NCBI RefSeq assembly: GCF_041154385.1
Contig: NZ_AP028929.1
Coordinates: forward strand, 434,001 to 498,000
Direction of reading: 5' to 3'
Source: Streptococcus sp. SN-1
GTDB lineage: Bacteria > Bacillota > Bacilli > Lactobacillales > Streptococcaceae
Length of the DNA stretch: 64,000 nucleotides
Below, in pieces: positions 29,334-38,871 of the stretch (positions are counted from its first letter, which is position 1; each line of letters opens with the position of its first letter). The notes beneath the pieces were generated by a model. It was not told the origin of the DNA and made no database searches. It was given only the letters and a program-made list of their open reading frames with translations. A program made the position numbers and the translations under genes.

Positions 29334-31160
29334 ATGGAAAATCAATTAATTAGTGTTATTGTACCAATATATAATGTTGAAAACTATCTTCGGCAATGTT
29401 TAGACAGTATTTTAGGACAAACTTTTACAAATTTTGAGGTACTTCTGGTAAATGACGGATCTCCTGATTCTTCAGGGGATATTTGTAGAGAGTATGTTGA
29501 AAAAGATAGTCGCTTTCATTATTTTAAAAAGGAGAATGGGGGATTATCTGATGCTCGTAATTACGGGATTGAGAGAGCTCGGGGAGAATATTTAACTTTT
29601 ATTGATTCGGATGATTTTGTAAATGAAAAACATCTTGAGAATTTGTTTTTGGCAAGTAGATTGACTAATGCCGATATCACGATAGGAGGATTCTCTCGTT
29701 TTGAGAATGGAACTTTCTGGCTATACCAGGATCGCTTTTCTAGTGATTCTCTGGTATCATTTACGAGTGCTCAAGCTATTCAACACCTAGATTCCATGTT
29801 TGATGTTCCCTTTTTAAATTTTTCTATCGTTTGTGGAAAATTATTTAAACGAGATTTGTTCAAGGAACTTCGTTTTCAGTACGGAAAGTATGCAGAGGAT
29901 CAATTTATTATATGGAAGTTGTATTTGAAGGCTCGTAGTATATACACCTTTAACGTCGATTCGTATGTATATCGTATTAATAATACTGGAATGTCGAGTG
30001 TATTTTCTTTAAAACATTTAGATTATATTGATGCATTAGAAGAAAGAATAAAATTTACTAAGGATATTGATGGTATCGATATCGGTCTTTCTTTTAATAT
30101 GTATCGTTATGTTCTAAAGAGAAATCTAGACCAGTTAGAGGAGCATCAATTTCTAGATGAGGCATCTCAGATCCGTAGAAAATTAGAGTTAGCGGAACGA
30201 GAGGAGTACCCGTTTTTATTTGAGGAATCTTATAGTGATATGGGAGGTTCTGAGGAATTAATTAGTATTATCGTTCCTATTTATAATTCTGGACGGTATT
30301 TACGTCAGTGTTTGGATAGTATTATTAATCAAAGTTATAAAAATTTTGAAGTTCTTCTTATTAATGATGGATCAGTGGACGATTCTGCAATGATTTGTAA
30401 AGAATATGTAGAAAAAGATTCTCGAATTCGCTATTTCGAAAACGAGAATGGTGGTGTTTCTTCGGCTCGTAATTTTGGAATCAAGCATTCGAGGGGTGAG
30501 TACATTACATTTATTGATTCAGACGATTGGGTTGAACCGAATTATTTAGAGATTTTTTACAAGACAATAAAAGAGAAGGACGCAGATATAATAGTTGCAA
30601 ATTATTGTACTTTCCGTGAAAATGACGCAATGTTTTTATTTCATGTTGCTGAAACAAATGAAGCTCTTGTATTTCAACCTGATGATGCTTTTTTTAACTA
30701 TATGTTTTCAACCTTTGGTACAGATATTTCGTGGGGAAGTGCTTGCAGTAAATTATTTAAAAAATCCCTATTTGAACGCCTTTATTTTTCAGAAGACATA
30801 TCTTGGGCAGAAGATTTTGATTTAATGTATAAATTGTTTTTAGTTTCGAAATGTATTGTCTATCTTTATAAAGCTCCATATTGTTATCGTGATCATGGTG
30901 ATAGTGCCTCTAAAGTCCCAGGGGAAGAACCTATTCGTCAAAGCTTGAAAGTTTCAGAAGATCGTTTATTAAATCTTGCTTTGGCTGGAATTGACTTAAC
31001 GCAAGCTAGAGAGCATCATATCGGTTTATTACAGTGGATGAAGTATAATATGGGGACAGTATGGAATATGTCCGATACAGTCACCTATAAAAAAATAGAG
31101 AATCAATTGTGGTTGTTAAATATAGTTAAACAAAAAGAAAAGAATATAGATGAATATTAA
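29334..31160 (+). CDS. Tandem GT2-GT2 glycosyltransferase
   Basis: A 608-residue protein with two complete GT2 domains joined near residue 300. Domain 1 has SVIVPIYNVENY, KENGGLSDARN, DSDDF and GKYAEDQFIIWKLYL. Domain 2 starts at ELISIIVPIYNSGRY and has NDGSVDDS, NGGVSSARN, DSDDW. Different acceptor regions suggest two different linkages. Only 3 bp separate it from the preceding gene. It is paralogous to the first two thirds of the next gene (see the repeat entry). Confidence 0.87.
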   Translation: MENQLISVIVPIYNVENYLRQCLDSILGQTFTNFEVLLVNDGSPDSSGDICREYVEKDSRFHYFKKENGGLSDARNYGIERARGEYLTFIDSDDFVNEKHLENLFLASRLTNADITIGGFSRFENGTFWLYQDRFSSDSLVSFTSAQAIQHLDSMFDVPFLNFSIVCGKLFKRDLFKELRFQYGKYAEDQFIIWKLYLKARSIYTFNVDSYVYRINNTGMSSVFSLKHLDYIDALEERIKFTKDIDGIDIGLSFNMYRYVLKRNLDQLEEHQFLDEASQIRRKLELAEREEYPFLFEESYSDMGGSEELISIIVPIYNSGRYLRQCLDSIINQSYKNFEVLLINDGSVDDSAMICKEYVEKDSRIRYFENENGGVSSARNFGIKHSRGEYITFIDSDDWVEPNYLEIFYKTIKEKDADIIVANYCTFRENDAMFLFHVAETNEALVFQPDDAFFNYMFSTFGTDISWGSACSKLFKKSLFERLYFSEDISWAEDFDLMYKLFLVSKCIVYLYKAPYCYRDHGDSASKVPGEEPIRQSLKVSEDRLLNLALAGIDLTQAREHHIGLLQWMKYNMGTVWNMSDTVTYKKIENQLWLLNIVKQKEKNIDEY

Positions 31161-33000
31161 TAGTTTTAAAGAGGAATAGCAAGAAAGCGAGATATGAATT
31201 GAAAACAGAAATAATATCAATCATTATACCAGTGTATAATGTAGAGAATTATCTAAGATCGTGTTTGGATAGTGTCCTATCACAAACTTATAAGGATTTT
31301 GAAGTTCTGATGGTAAATGATGGCTCAACAGATGGCTCAGGAGCTATCTGTCAAGATTTTGTAGAACGTGACAGCCGCTTCCACTATTTTGAAAAGGAAA
31401 ATGGGGGATTGTCTGATGCTAGAAACTATGGACTTGATAGAGCTAAGGGACATTATATCACTTTTCTAGATTCGGATGATTTTCTCTTTGAAGATTATTT
31501 AGAGAATTTATACTACGCTAGTCGGTTAAGTGACTCAGATATCACAATAGGAGGGTATTGTCGATTTGGTGACTCGAATTTTTACTTCTATAATGATCGT
31601 TTTAAGAGTGATTCATTGGTAGCATTTAAAGATTTTCAAGCTATTCAATATCTAGATTCAATGCTTGATGTTACATTTATAACCTTTTCTACCGCTTGGG
31701 GAAAATTATTTAAACGAGAGTTATTCAGTGAGCTCCGCTTTCCCTACGGGAAATACGCAGAGGATCAATTTTTAATCTGGAGATTGTATATGAAAGCTGA
31801 TAAAATTTATGTTTTTAATGGAGCTTCCTATGTTTATCGTATGAATCCTTCAGGATTGTCTAATATTTTCACTCTCAAGCATTTAGATTATATTGATGCT
31901 CTTGAAGAGAGAATAAAAGATACAAAAGATATTGAAGGTATAGAGATTCAGAATTCCTTTAATATGTATCGCTATGTGTTACAGAGAATATTAGGGCAAT
32001 TAGAAGAACATGATTATATTGATGAGGCAAAGGAAGTACGTAAAAAATTAGAGTTGGCTGAACAAGGACAATATCCATTTTTGTCAGATGAAGTTAAAGA
32101 GATTGAAGTAGAAAATGATGGAGAACTAATTAGCATTATCATTCCTATTTATAATACTGATCAGTATTTACGTCAGTGTTTGGATAGTATTATTAATCAA
32201 AGTTATAAAAATTTTGAAGTTCTTCTTATTAATGATGGTTCAGTGGACGATTCTGCAACGATTTGTAAAGAATATGTAGAAAAAGATTCTCGAATTCGCT
32301 ATTTCGAAAAAGAGAATGGCGGAGTATCTTCAGCACGAAATTTAGGATTGAAAAATGCAAAAGGTAATTATATTACTTTTGTAGATTCAGATGATTGGGT
32401 TGAAGAAAATTATCTAGAAGTACTGTATAATGCTCTTAAAGAAAATAAGGTGGATGTTGCCATTTCAACTCATAAAGATTTTAATATGGATGATGATTTG
32501 TACTATTTACCATTTTATTCGGAAGAACAATTACATATTTTGGATATTGGAAAAGTAGCTAGAGATGAATTCTTAGAACTTTTTCCAGAACTATCTTCTG
32601 TTAGTCATGACTTTAGTTGTGTTGCTTCTAAATTGTTCAAGGCAGATTTAGTAAAGAACCTGTTGTTTGATGAGTCTGTTAATTACGGGGAAGATTTAGA
32701 TTTCTTTTTTAGTATGTATTTAAAAGTTTCCTCTGTTTTTTATGTGAACAAACCCACTTATATTTATAGGCAACATCAACAGAGCGCCTCGAATAATTGC
32801 TTAGAATCACATGCTATTTCTGAAATCAGAATATATGAGAAAATATTAAAAAAAATTATGGAATTGCATATTCCAAATTATCACTATATAGAGAGATTTA
32901 AAATGATTTTATATTTTAGATTGGGACAATTTCCTAACTCTCAAATGTTGAAATCTTATGAGTCCTCTGTTTTAGAAAAAATAGGTACTGTAACGTACTC
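29334..33000 (+). repeat. Gene-scale tandem duplication of a GT2-GT2 unit
   Basis: The GT2-GT2 gene at 29334-31160 and the first two domains of the next gene line up with a period of about 1.87 kb. A stretch of about 150 bp starting at 30301 recurs at 32169 with only about three differences, implying recent duplication or gene conversion. The flanking parts are more diverged. Confidence 0.75.
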
Positions 33001-33871
33001 TCAACCTTTGATTAGTATTATAGTACCAATTTATAAAGTAGAAACTTATCTTCGAATGTGTTTAAATAGCATTGAACATCAAACCTATTCAAATATAGAA
33101 GTTTTATTGATAAATGATGGCTCACCAGATGCATCCGGAGAGATTTGTCAAGAATATGTTACCAGAGACAGCAGATTTCACTATTTTGAAAAAGAAAACG
33201 GAGGCCTATCTGATGCACGAAATTATGGCATAGCTCGTGCAAAAGGGAAATTTCTTACTTTTATAGATTCAGATGATTGGGTTGAACCAACATATATTGA
33301 AGATATGTATCAAGTCGCTCTAGATAATGATTCTGAAATCGTTGTTTCAAACTATAACCGATTTGATGTTAAAGAAAACCATTATTTAATACATGTAGGG
33401 GATGACTATTATGAAGAGAACTATGAAGGGGAAGAATTGATTAATGAACTCCCTTTGTTGGAACGACGCGATTATGCTTTTACAACGAGTTGGGGTATTC
33501 TTTTTAGTCAAAACCTATTTAATAATATTGCGTTTCCAAAAGGGAAAATTATTGAAGATAGTCGAACCAATTATAAATTGTTCGCAAAATCTTCACGTAG
33601 TACCTATATTCATAAAGCACTATATAATTATCGCATTGGTGGCGAGAGTATAAGTAGCCAAGTGAATGAAAAAATTCTAGTAGATGTCTTGGAGTGTGTA
33701 TTAGAACGATTGGCTATCTATACCATAAAGGGATGGAATAGTTTTGACGAAAAGGAAAACACTTTAGGATATATAAGACAGGGTTGGGAAGCAGCAAAAG
33801 AAGCTGGTTTACAAGACACTGAAATTTTTAGGAGATATACGGAAATACTAGATCTTATAGATAATAATTAA
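31199..33871 (+). CDS. Triple GT2-GT2-GT2 glycosyltransferase
   Basis: An 890-residue protein with three GT2 domains: about 1-290 (DSDDF), about 310-580 (SIIIPIYNTDQY, DSDDW) and about 600-890 (SIIVPIYKVETY, NDGSPDAS, DSDDW). The only in-frame start near the conserved N-terminus is TTG at 31199, giving (M)KTEIISIIIP. An ATG at 31194 is out of frame and reads ATG-AAT-TGA. This suggests a small insertion at the original start, or TTG initiation coupled to the two-codon ORF. It is the last gene before the secY2 promoter. Probable role: glycan extension. Confidence 0.85.
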   Translation: MKTEIISIIIPVYNVENYLRSCLDSVLSQTYKDFEVLMVNDGSTDGSGAICQDFVERDSRFHYFEKENGGLSDARNYGLDRAKGHYITFLDSDDFLFEDYLENLYYASRLSDSDITIGGYCRFGDSNFYFYNDRFKSDSLVAFKDFQAIQYLDSMLDVTFITFSTAWGKLFKRELFSELRFPYGKYAEDQFLIWRLYMKADKIYVFNGASYVYRMNPSGLSNIFTLKHLDYIDALEERIKDTKDIEGIEIQNSFNMYRYVLQRILGQLEEHDYIDEAKEVRKKLELAEQGQYPFLSDEVKEIEVENDGELISIIIPIYNTDQYLRQCLDSIINQSYKNFEVLLINDGSVDDSATICKEYVEKDSRIRYFEKENGGVSSARNLGLKNAKGNYITFVDSDDWVEENYLEVLYNALKENKVDVAISTHKDFNMDDDLYYLPFYSEEQLHILDIGKVARDEFLELFPELSSVSHDFSCVASKLFKADLVKNLLFDESVNYGEDLDFFFSMYLKVSSVFYVNKPTYIYRQHQQSASNNCLESHAISEIRIYEKILKKIMELHIPNYHYIERFKMILYFRLGQFPNSQMLKSYESSVLEKIGTVTYSQPLISIIVPIYKVETYLRMCLNSIEHQTYSNIEVLLINDGSPDASGEICQEYVTRDSRFHYFEKENGGLSDARNYGIARAKGKFLTFIDSDDWVEPTYIEDMYQVALDNDSEIVVSNYNRFDVKENHYLIHVGDDYYEENYEGEELINELPLLERRDYAFTTSWGILFSQNLFNNIAFPKGKIIEDSRTNYKLFAKSSRSTYIHKALYNYRIGGESISSQVNEKILVDVLECVLERLAIYTIKGWNSFDEKENTLGYIRQGWEAAKEAGLQDTEIFRRYTEILDLIDNN

Positions 33872-33966
33872 AAGAATTAGGGATGTCCATTGAGCTGATA
33901 GTGTATAAAATAATCTATTTGATTCACTAAAGTATCCCTTCTCCGTCATTTCGCTAAGGGAGTTAG

Positions 33967-33990
33967 AAGCAGATTTATTCTGCTTTTTTT
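33967..33990 (+). terminator. Terminator after the glycosyltransferase operon
   Basis: A short hairpin pairs AAGCAGA (33967-33973) with TCTGCTT (33979-33985) and is followed by T to 33990. The T run abuts the secY2 promoter, so the same short stretch ends one transcript and starts the next. The stem is short and may be leaky. Confidence 0.6.
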
Positions 33991-33998
33991 GTTATAAT
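33990..33998 (+). promoter_or_regulatory. Extended -10 promoter of the secY2-asp operon
   Basis: TGTTATAAT at 33990-33998 is a perfect extended -10 element, the same nine bases as the glycosyltransferase-operon promoter at 20076. The secY2 ATG is about 110 bp downstream with a TAGGA RBS. Confidence 0.65.
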
Positions 33999-34107
33999 GG
34001 TAATGTGAAAAATCAATAAAAAAATCTCAAAATACCTAATGGTATATTGATTATAAATTATTCAGTAGAAATAGACTAGAAACGAGTTTTAGAGAGTAGG
34101 ACCAAAC

Positions 34108-35325
34108 ATGAAAAGTATTTTTTCATCTATCACAGTTAAAAAAGGGCTAGCAACATTATTTTTTATATTCATATTTATAGCAGGAAGTAGATTGACCCTC
34201 CCTTTTGTAGATATGAATAATAGGGAATTTTTAGGAGGGACTGCTGCTTACTTAGCTTTTTCCACAGCAATGACAGGTGGAAATTTGAGAAGTTTATCCT
34301 TGTTTTCAGTAGGATTATCTCCCTGGATGTCTTCGATGATTTTATGGCAGATGCTTTCTTTTTCAAAAAAATTAAATCTGACATCTGGAGCTATTGAAAT
34401 ACAAAATAGAAGGCAGATGTATTTAACCTTGTTTATTGCTTTGATTCAGGCATTAGCTATTTCGTTAAATCTCCCAATTCAGTCCAATGTACCTAAAATG
34501 TTGGTTATCGTCCTTAATACCTGCCTTTTGATAGCGGGTGCTTTTTTCTTGGTGTGGTTATCAGACATCAATGCAACTGTAGGTATCGGTGGACCTATGA
34601 TTATTTTATTGATTGGAATGATTTTAAACATTCCTCAAGATTTGATTGAAACATTTCGAACTGTTCCCATCCCTTTTTTTGTTTTAATTGGTTTGATTGT
34701 TATGGGAATTGTTTTTACTTATCTAGTAGCTCTCCTGTATCGTGCTCGTTATCGTATAGCAGTTCATAAGATTGGCCTACATAATCGTTTTAAGAGATAT
34801 TCATATTTTGAGATTATGCTTAATCCTGCTGGAGGGATGCCTTTTATGTATGTAATGACTTTTTTGAGTTTACCAACGTATGTATTGTTGTTGTTACAGA
34901 CGATTTTTCCGAGCAATCTAATTTTCACTGAAATTTCATCTCAGTATACAATGGGTAAACCATTGTGGATTTATATGTATATGATTATTCTTTTTATTTT
35001 TAGTATAGCCTTTGCTTTTGTAAATATGAGTGGGGAACAAATTTCAGATCGAATGAAGAAATCAGGAGAATATATTTATGGAGTCTATCCAGGTGAAGAA
35101 ACGAGTCGTTTCATCAATCGATTGGTTCTTAGGTTTTCTCTTATTGGTGCTGTGTTTAATGTAGTGATGGCGGGAGGGCCTATGCTATTTGTATTGGTTG
35201 ATGAGAAACTACTTAGATTGGCAATGATTCCTGGTTTGTTTATGATGTTCGGAGGTATGATTTTTACAGTCAGAGATGAAGTGAAAGCTCTGAGATTAAA
35301 CGAAACTTATAAACCATTGATTTAG
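34108..35325 (+). CDS. secY2: SecY2, accessory Sec translocon channel
   Basis: A 405-residue multi-spanning membrane protein of the SecY family, shorter than the housekeeping SecY as expected for SecY2. The N-terminus has a short cytoplasmic stretch then a transmembrane segment, followed by the channel region ([20 protein letters not shown]) and about ten membrane segments. It forms the channel dedicated to glycosylated serine-rich repeat adhesins, driven by SecA2. It opens the export operon and is followed 9 bp later by asp1. Gene order secY2-asp1-asp2-asp3-secA2-gtfA-gtfB-asp4-asp5 is the standard one. Confidence 0.95.
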   Translation: MKSIFSSITVKKGLATLFFIFIFIAGSRLTLPFVDMNNREFLGGTAAYLAFSTAMTGGNLRSLSLFSVGLSPWMSSMILWQMLSFSKKLNLTSGAIEIQNRRQMYLTLFIALIQALAISLNLPIQSNVPKMLVIVLNTCLLIAGAFFLVWLSDINATVGIGGPMIILLIGMILNIPQDLIETFRTVPIPFFVLIGLIVMGIVFTYLVALLYRARYRIAVHKIGLHNRFKRYSYFEIMLNPAGGMPFMYVMTFLSLPTYVLLLLQTIFPSNLIFTEISSQYTMGKPLWIYMYMIILFIFSIAFAFVNMSGEQISDRMKKSGEYIYGVYPGEETSRFINRLVLRFSLIGAVFNVVMAGGPMLFVLVDEKLLRLAMIPGLFMMFGGMIFTVRDEVKALRLNETYKPLI

Positions 35326-35334
35326 GAGGGTGTC

Positions 35335-36915
35335 ATGTATTATTTTATTCCAGCTTGGTATGGTTCAGAACGTCAGTGGCATGCGGATATAATTCCTTGG
35401 TACCATTCACAATTTCGCTTCGAATTTGATGATACCTTTAATCAAATTCGTCTCTTTCAAAGACAAGGCATATCATCTCGCTTATTAGTGTTATCTTATC
35501 AACCACATTTACGTTATTTTTTACATAGACATGGTGTTTTAGAGACAGATGTCTACTCTGTTTTTGATGATATGCAAGATTTCTATGGACTGCACACTCA
35601 AGTTCTTCATATTGGAGATATAGAGTGGGATAGTGATTGCCAATTTCTTTATAGTCCCTTTGCTATTATCGTGCAAAAAAAAGGTAAAAAATATGCTCAG
35701 GTAGAGCATGGTGTTGAGGGCTTTATTAGTGAGATTCGGTATTTTGATCCAAATGTTCAGATTAGCAAGCGCTATATCATGGATGACAGAGGATTTGTAT
35801 CCAGTGTAATCTATTTTGAGGATGGACAAGCTATTTATCAAGACTATCTGGATCCTAAAGGAATTTGGCGATTTAGGGAATATATTCAAGAGGAAGGTAG
35901 AATAGAGATTAATCCGATTTTTGCCTATCGATTTAAATTGCTTAACTATCGAAATATGGAGCATTTGGTGACAGAATTTTTTGATAAATATTTGAAAAAA
36001 AATCAGAAAAAGCAAGATATTTTTATCATTCCGTCGCATCCTTACCATGATCAGTTTATCTTTGATCATATTCCAAGTACTAATCCTAAAATTTTGAGTC
36101 TCTTTATCAATCGTAATTCACAGAATGCCTTTAGAGAGTTATCAGTATCGGTTGATCGAGCTAGCTTAGTCTTAGTGGATAGAGAGGATAGTTTACAACT
36201 TTTGCAGGAACTATATCCTGAACTTTCTAATAAATTTTATCATCTCTCTCCTTTTGATACACGTTTACGTCTGGGGCGAAGTCAAACAAGAAAAGAGTCT
36301 ATTATTTACTATCAACTTTATTTCAACGAAGAAATTGATAGGGAAGCATTGACTCAAGTTTTGTTATTTATTGCTGAAACTAAAAATACAGAAATCATTT
36401 TCGGAGCTTTCTCAGCTAGCCAGAAACAAATGGATGATGTGGAGTCTCTTGTTCATGAAATTATTCAAGAGAAAATTCATACTGATAGTTTAGAAAAAGG
36501 AATAGACTATGGAGATGCGGAAAATCCTTTAGAAGAAAATCAAGAGCAGGAACTACGTTTTCAATTTGTCAATATGAATGATGAGTTGGATTTGATTAAG
36601 ACATTAGAGTTTGTTCGTTTGATTGTGGATCTTAATAAACAACCTCATCTCTATACTCAAATAGCAGGTATTAGTGCAGGAATTCCTCAGATTAATCGGG
36701 TTGAAACCGTTTATGTAGAACATTTGAAAAATGGCTATTTACTTTCAGATGTGACAGAGTTTTCAACGGCTGCACATTACTATATAGATAGATTGAAAGA
36801 ATGGAACCAGGCCTTGATTTACTCTATTGATAAAATCAAGGAACATACTGGTCACCGTTTCTTAGATAAATTGCATCACTGGATTGAGGAGGTTACTAAT
36901 GTCAAAGGACTATAA
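35335..36915 (+). CDS. asp1: Asp1, accessory Sec system protein
   Basis: A 526-residue soluble protein of the usual Asp1 length, beginning MYYFIPAWYGSERQWH as in the family. Asp1 has a glycosyltransferase-like fold without known activity. It works with Asp2 and Asp3 in a cytoplasmic complex that binds the preprotein and SecA2. A strong AGGAGGG RBS precedes the ATG. Its 3' end overlaps asp2 by 17 bp. Confidence 0.94.
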   Translation: MYYFIPAWYGSERQWHADIIPWYHSQFRFEFDDTFNQIRLFQRQGISSRLLVLSYQPHLRYFLHRHGVLETDVYSVFDDMQDFYGLHTQVLHIGDIEWDSDCQFLYSPFAIIVQKKGKKYAQVEHGVEGFISEIRYFDPNVQISKRYIMDDRGFVSSVIYFEDGQAIYQDYLDPKGIWRFREYIQEEGRIEINPIFAYRFKLLNYRNMEHLVTEFFDKYLKKNQKKQDIFIIPSHPYHDQFIFDHIPSTNPKILSLFINRNSQNAFRELSVSVDRASLVLVDREDSLQLLQELYPELSNKFYHLSPFDTRLRLGRSQTRKESIIYYQLYFNEEIDREALTQVLLFIAETKNTEIIFGAFSASQKQMDDVESLVHEIIQEKIHTDSLEKGIDYGDAENPLEENQEQELRFQFVNMNDELDLIKTLEFVRLIVDLNKQPHLYTQIAGISAGIPQINRVETVYVEHLKNGYLLSDVTEFSTAAHYYIDRLKEWNQALIYSIDKIKEHTGHRFLDKLHHWIEEVTNVKGL

Positions 36916-38434
36916 AATCCTACAGATAGGGATTGATAATTGGGCTCATCATTACGATATTCCTGAAAATATGGATTGGTATTATTTCTGTCCCAACTCA
37001 CCGCTAGCTCTTTGTAAAATGATGGAAATGAATAGCATCACAAACTTTCATGCAATTTTGGTAGAGGATGGTCAGTATATAAGGGATTTATTGCCATTTA
37101 TTCACCATATAGAACCCTATACTTTACTTTATAGTCAAGATTTTAAAACGACCGATTTGGCAATTATTGATTTATTAAAGAAACGGTGCGCTCAAGCTAT
37201 AGACTTCTCAGATCCTCAGCAATTAGTGAATGATTTATCCACCTCTCTTTTTGGTGGAGGTTACGGCGATAAATTATTTCCATCAACGATACAAATTCGT
37301 TCAAGTTTTCGAGGGACTATCTCTTATCAGGGATTCGACAATGTAAATTTGGAAGGGAATTTTGGAGATAGTTTCCAACAAATAGCTTACTGGCCAGATA
37401 ATTTTATAGTTTATAAAAATTTCCCTATAGAATTATGGTTGGAATTTGAAAAGCAAGGAAACTGTGAATTTCGTTTTGTTATCCGTAAGATATGGGCTGG
37501 AGCTGTTGATGATTTTTTTGAAGAAAAAATCTATAATGAAAGTGAATTAAAAAAAGCAATAGTCGTAGATAATGAAGAGATTGATGTTTTTTTATCTGTA
37601 TCAATCGAGGCACGTGGTTGTGGAAGTTTGACGCTAGGGAATTTGCACCAACGTTGGAGTCGCAGACAGTTTGGTAAATTTTTCCTAGGAGGAAATATTT
37701 TACATGACAAAAATCGTGACGAAATAAACTACTTCTTTCATCCAGGGGATTTCAAACCACCTTTGGCGGTCTACTTTGCTGGGTATCGTCCTGCCGAGGG
37801 ATTTGAAGGATATTTTATGATGAAAAATTTAGGCTGTCCTTTCCTTTTGTTTTCTGATCCTCGTTTGGAGGGTGGAGCCTTTTACTTAGGTAGTGAAGAA
37901 TTAGAGAATAAGATTAAGGAAACCATTCAATATTATTTGGATTATCTTGGTTTGACATCTAAAGATTTAATTTTATCAGGCTTATCAATGGGAACTTTTC
38001 CATCGCTCTACTATGGAGCCGCTTTTGAACCGCGTGCAGTTATTGTTGGGAAGCCACTAGCTAACATTGGGACTATTGCAAGACGTGGGCGTTTAGAGGC
38101 TCCAGGGGTATTTAATACCAGTTTTGATGTTTTGAAGCATCAGACTGGTGGAGTTAGTTATCAGCATATGGATGATTTGGATCAGCGTTTTTGGAATACA
38201 TTTAAAAAGGCTGATTTTACACAGACAACTTTTGGGCTCTCCTACATGAAAGATGAAGATATGGACAGCAGAGCCTACGATCAGTTAGTAGAACATCTTT
38301 GCTATACAGGAGCCAAAATCTTATCCAAGGGAACATCTGGTCGACACAATGATGATACTGCTACAAATGTGGCTTGGTTTCTACATTTTTATAGTATGGT
38401 ATTGGGCTCGGAGTTTGGAAGAGGTGACAAATGA
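36899..38434 (+). CDS. asp2: Asp2, accessory Sec protein and glycan O-acetyltransferase
   Basis: A 511-residue protein with an alpha/beta-hydrolase-type C-terminal half. The nucleophile elbow GLSMG lies at 361-365 (Ser363), and a likely catalytic His is in GRHND (483). Characterised Asp2 is needed for export and also acetylates GlcNAc on the adhesin. The frame is open upstream to 36884, but ATG 36899 (MSKDYKILQIG) is preferred because GGAGG at 36887-36891 is correctly spaced. It overlaps asp1 by 17 bp and asp3 by 4 bp. With the hexapeptide enzyme at 22188 the locus would encode two different acetyltransferases. Confidence 0.93.
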   Translation: MSKDYKILQIGIDNWAHHYDIPENMDWYYFCPNSPLALCKMMEMNSITNFHAILVEDGQYIRDLLPFIHHIEPYTLLYSQDFKTTDLAIIDLLKKRCAQAIDFSDPQQLVNDLSTSLFGGGYGDKLFPSTIQIRSSFRGTISYQGFDNVNLEGNFGDSFQQIAYWPDNFIVYKNFPIELWLEFEKQGNCEFRFVIRKIWAGAVDDFFEEKIYNESELKKAIVVDNEEIDVFLSVSIEARGCGSLTLGNLHQRWSRRQFGKFFLGGNILHDKNRDEINYFFHPGDFKPPLAVYFAGYRPAEGFEGYFMMKNLGCPFLLFSDPRLEGGAFYLGSEELENKIKETIQYYLDYLGLTSKDLILSGLSMGTFPSLYYGAAFEPRAVIVGKPLANIGTIARRGRLEAPGVFNTSFDVLKHQTGGVSYQHMDDLDQRFWNTFKKADFTQTTFGLSYMKDEDMDSRAYDQLVEHLCYTGAKILSKGTSGRHNDDTATNVAWFLHFYSMVLGSEFGRGDK

Positions 38435-38871
38435 TTATCAATCAAAGAGAAAATATTCCTTGGGGAGAGGTTAAGGGAACATTTATGTATGGTAGCAAAG
38501 TGACTTATCATGAGGATAAACATATTAGTCTATATAATCCCTTGGTACCATCAGGAGAAATCTTAAAAACATGGTTTTCCAGTGTGAACTATCAAGCCTT
38601 TAGAACTCAACCCAGTCTTCCCTTACTTAAAAGAAAACAGGATTATCAATTATGTATGAATTTTGAATGCCATCCTATAAATGGAGTCTATATAAAGATT
38701 GTCTTTTTTGATAGATATGGGGATGTGATTGAAGAGAAAATTGAAAAAATGAAAGTCTTTGATTTTACCTATCCTGATGATACCTATACCTACCAAGTCT
38801 CCCTTCTAAGTGCTGGTTTTGAGTCCTTAGATTTTTATTCTTTTTCTATTAAGGAGATGAATCGTGTTTAA
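38431..38871 (+). CDS. asp3: Asp3, accessory Sec system protein
   Basis: A 146-residue protein, slightly short for Asp3, identified by position and by conserved patches ([20 protein letters not shown] at the N-terminus). Asp3 is a beta-sandwich protein that joins Asp1 and Asp2 and binds the serine-rich repeat preprotein. It overlaps asp2 by 4 bp (ATGA) and secA2 by 8 bp, so all are translationally coupled. Confidence 0.92.
   Translation: MIINQRENIPWGEVKGTFMYGSKVTYHEDKHISLYNPLVPSGEILKTWFSSVNYQAFRTQPSLPLLKRKQDYQLCMNFECHPINGVYIKIVFFDRYGDVIEEKIEKMKVFDFTYPDDTYTYQVSLLSAGFESLDFYSFSIKEMNRV

Noticed and set aside
33900..33960. A second hairpin (TCCCTT...AAGGGA) before the secY2 promoter
   Set aside because: It has only 6 pairs across a 15-base loop and no T run, so it is not distinguishable from chance.
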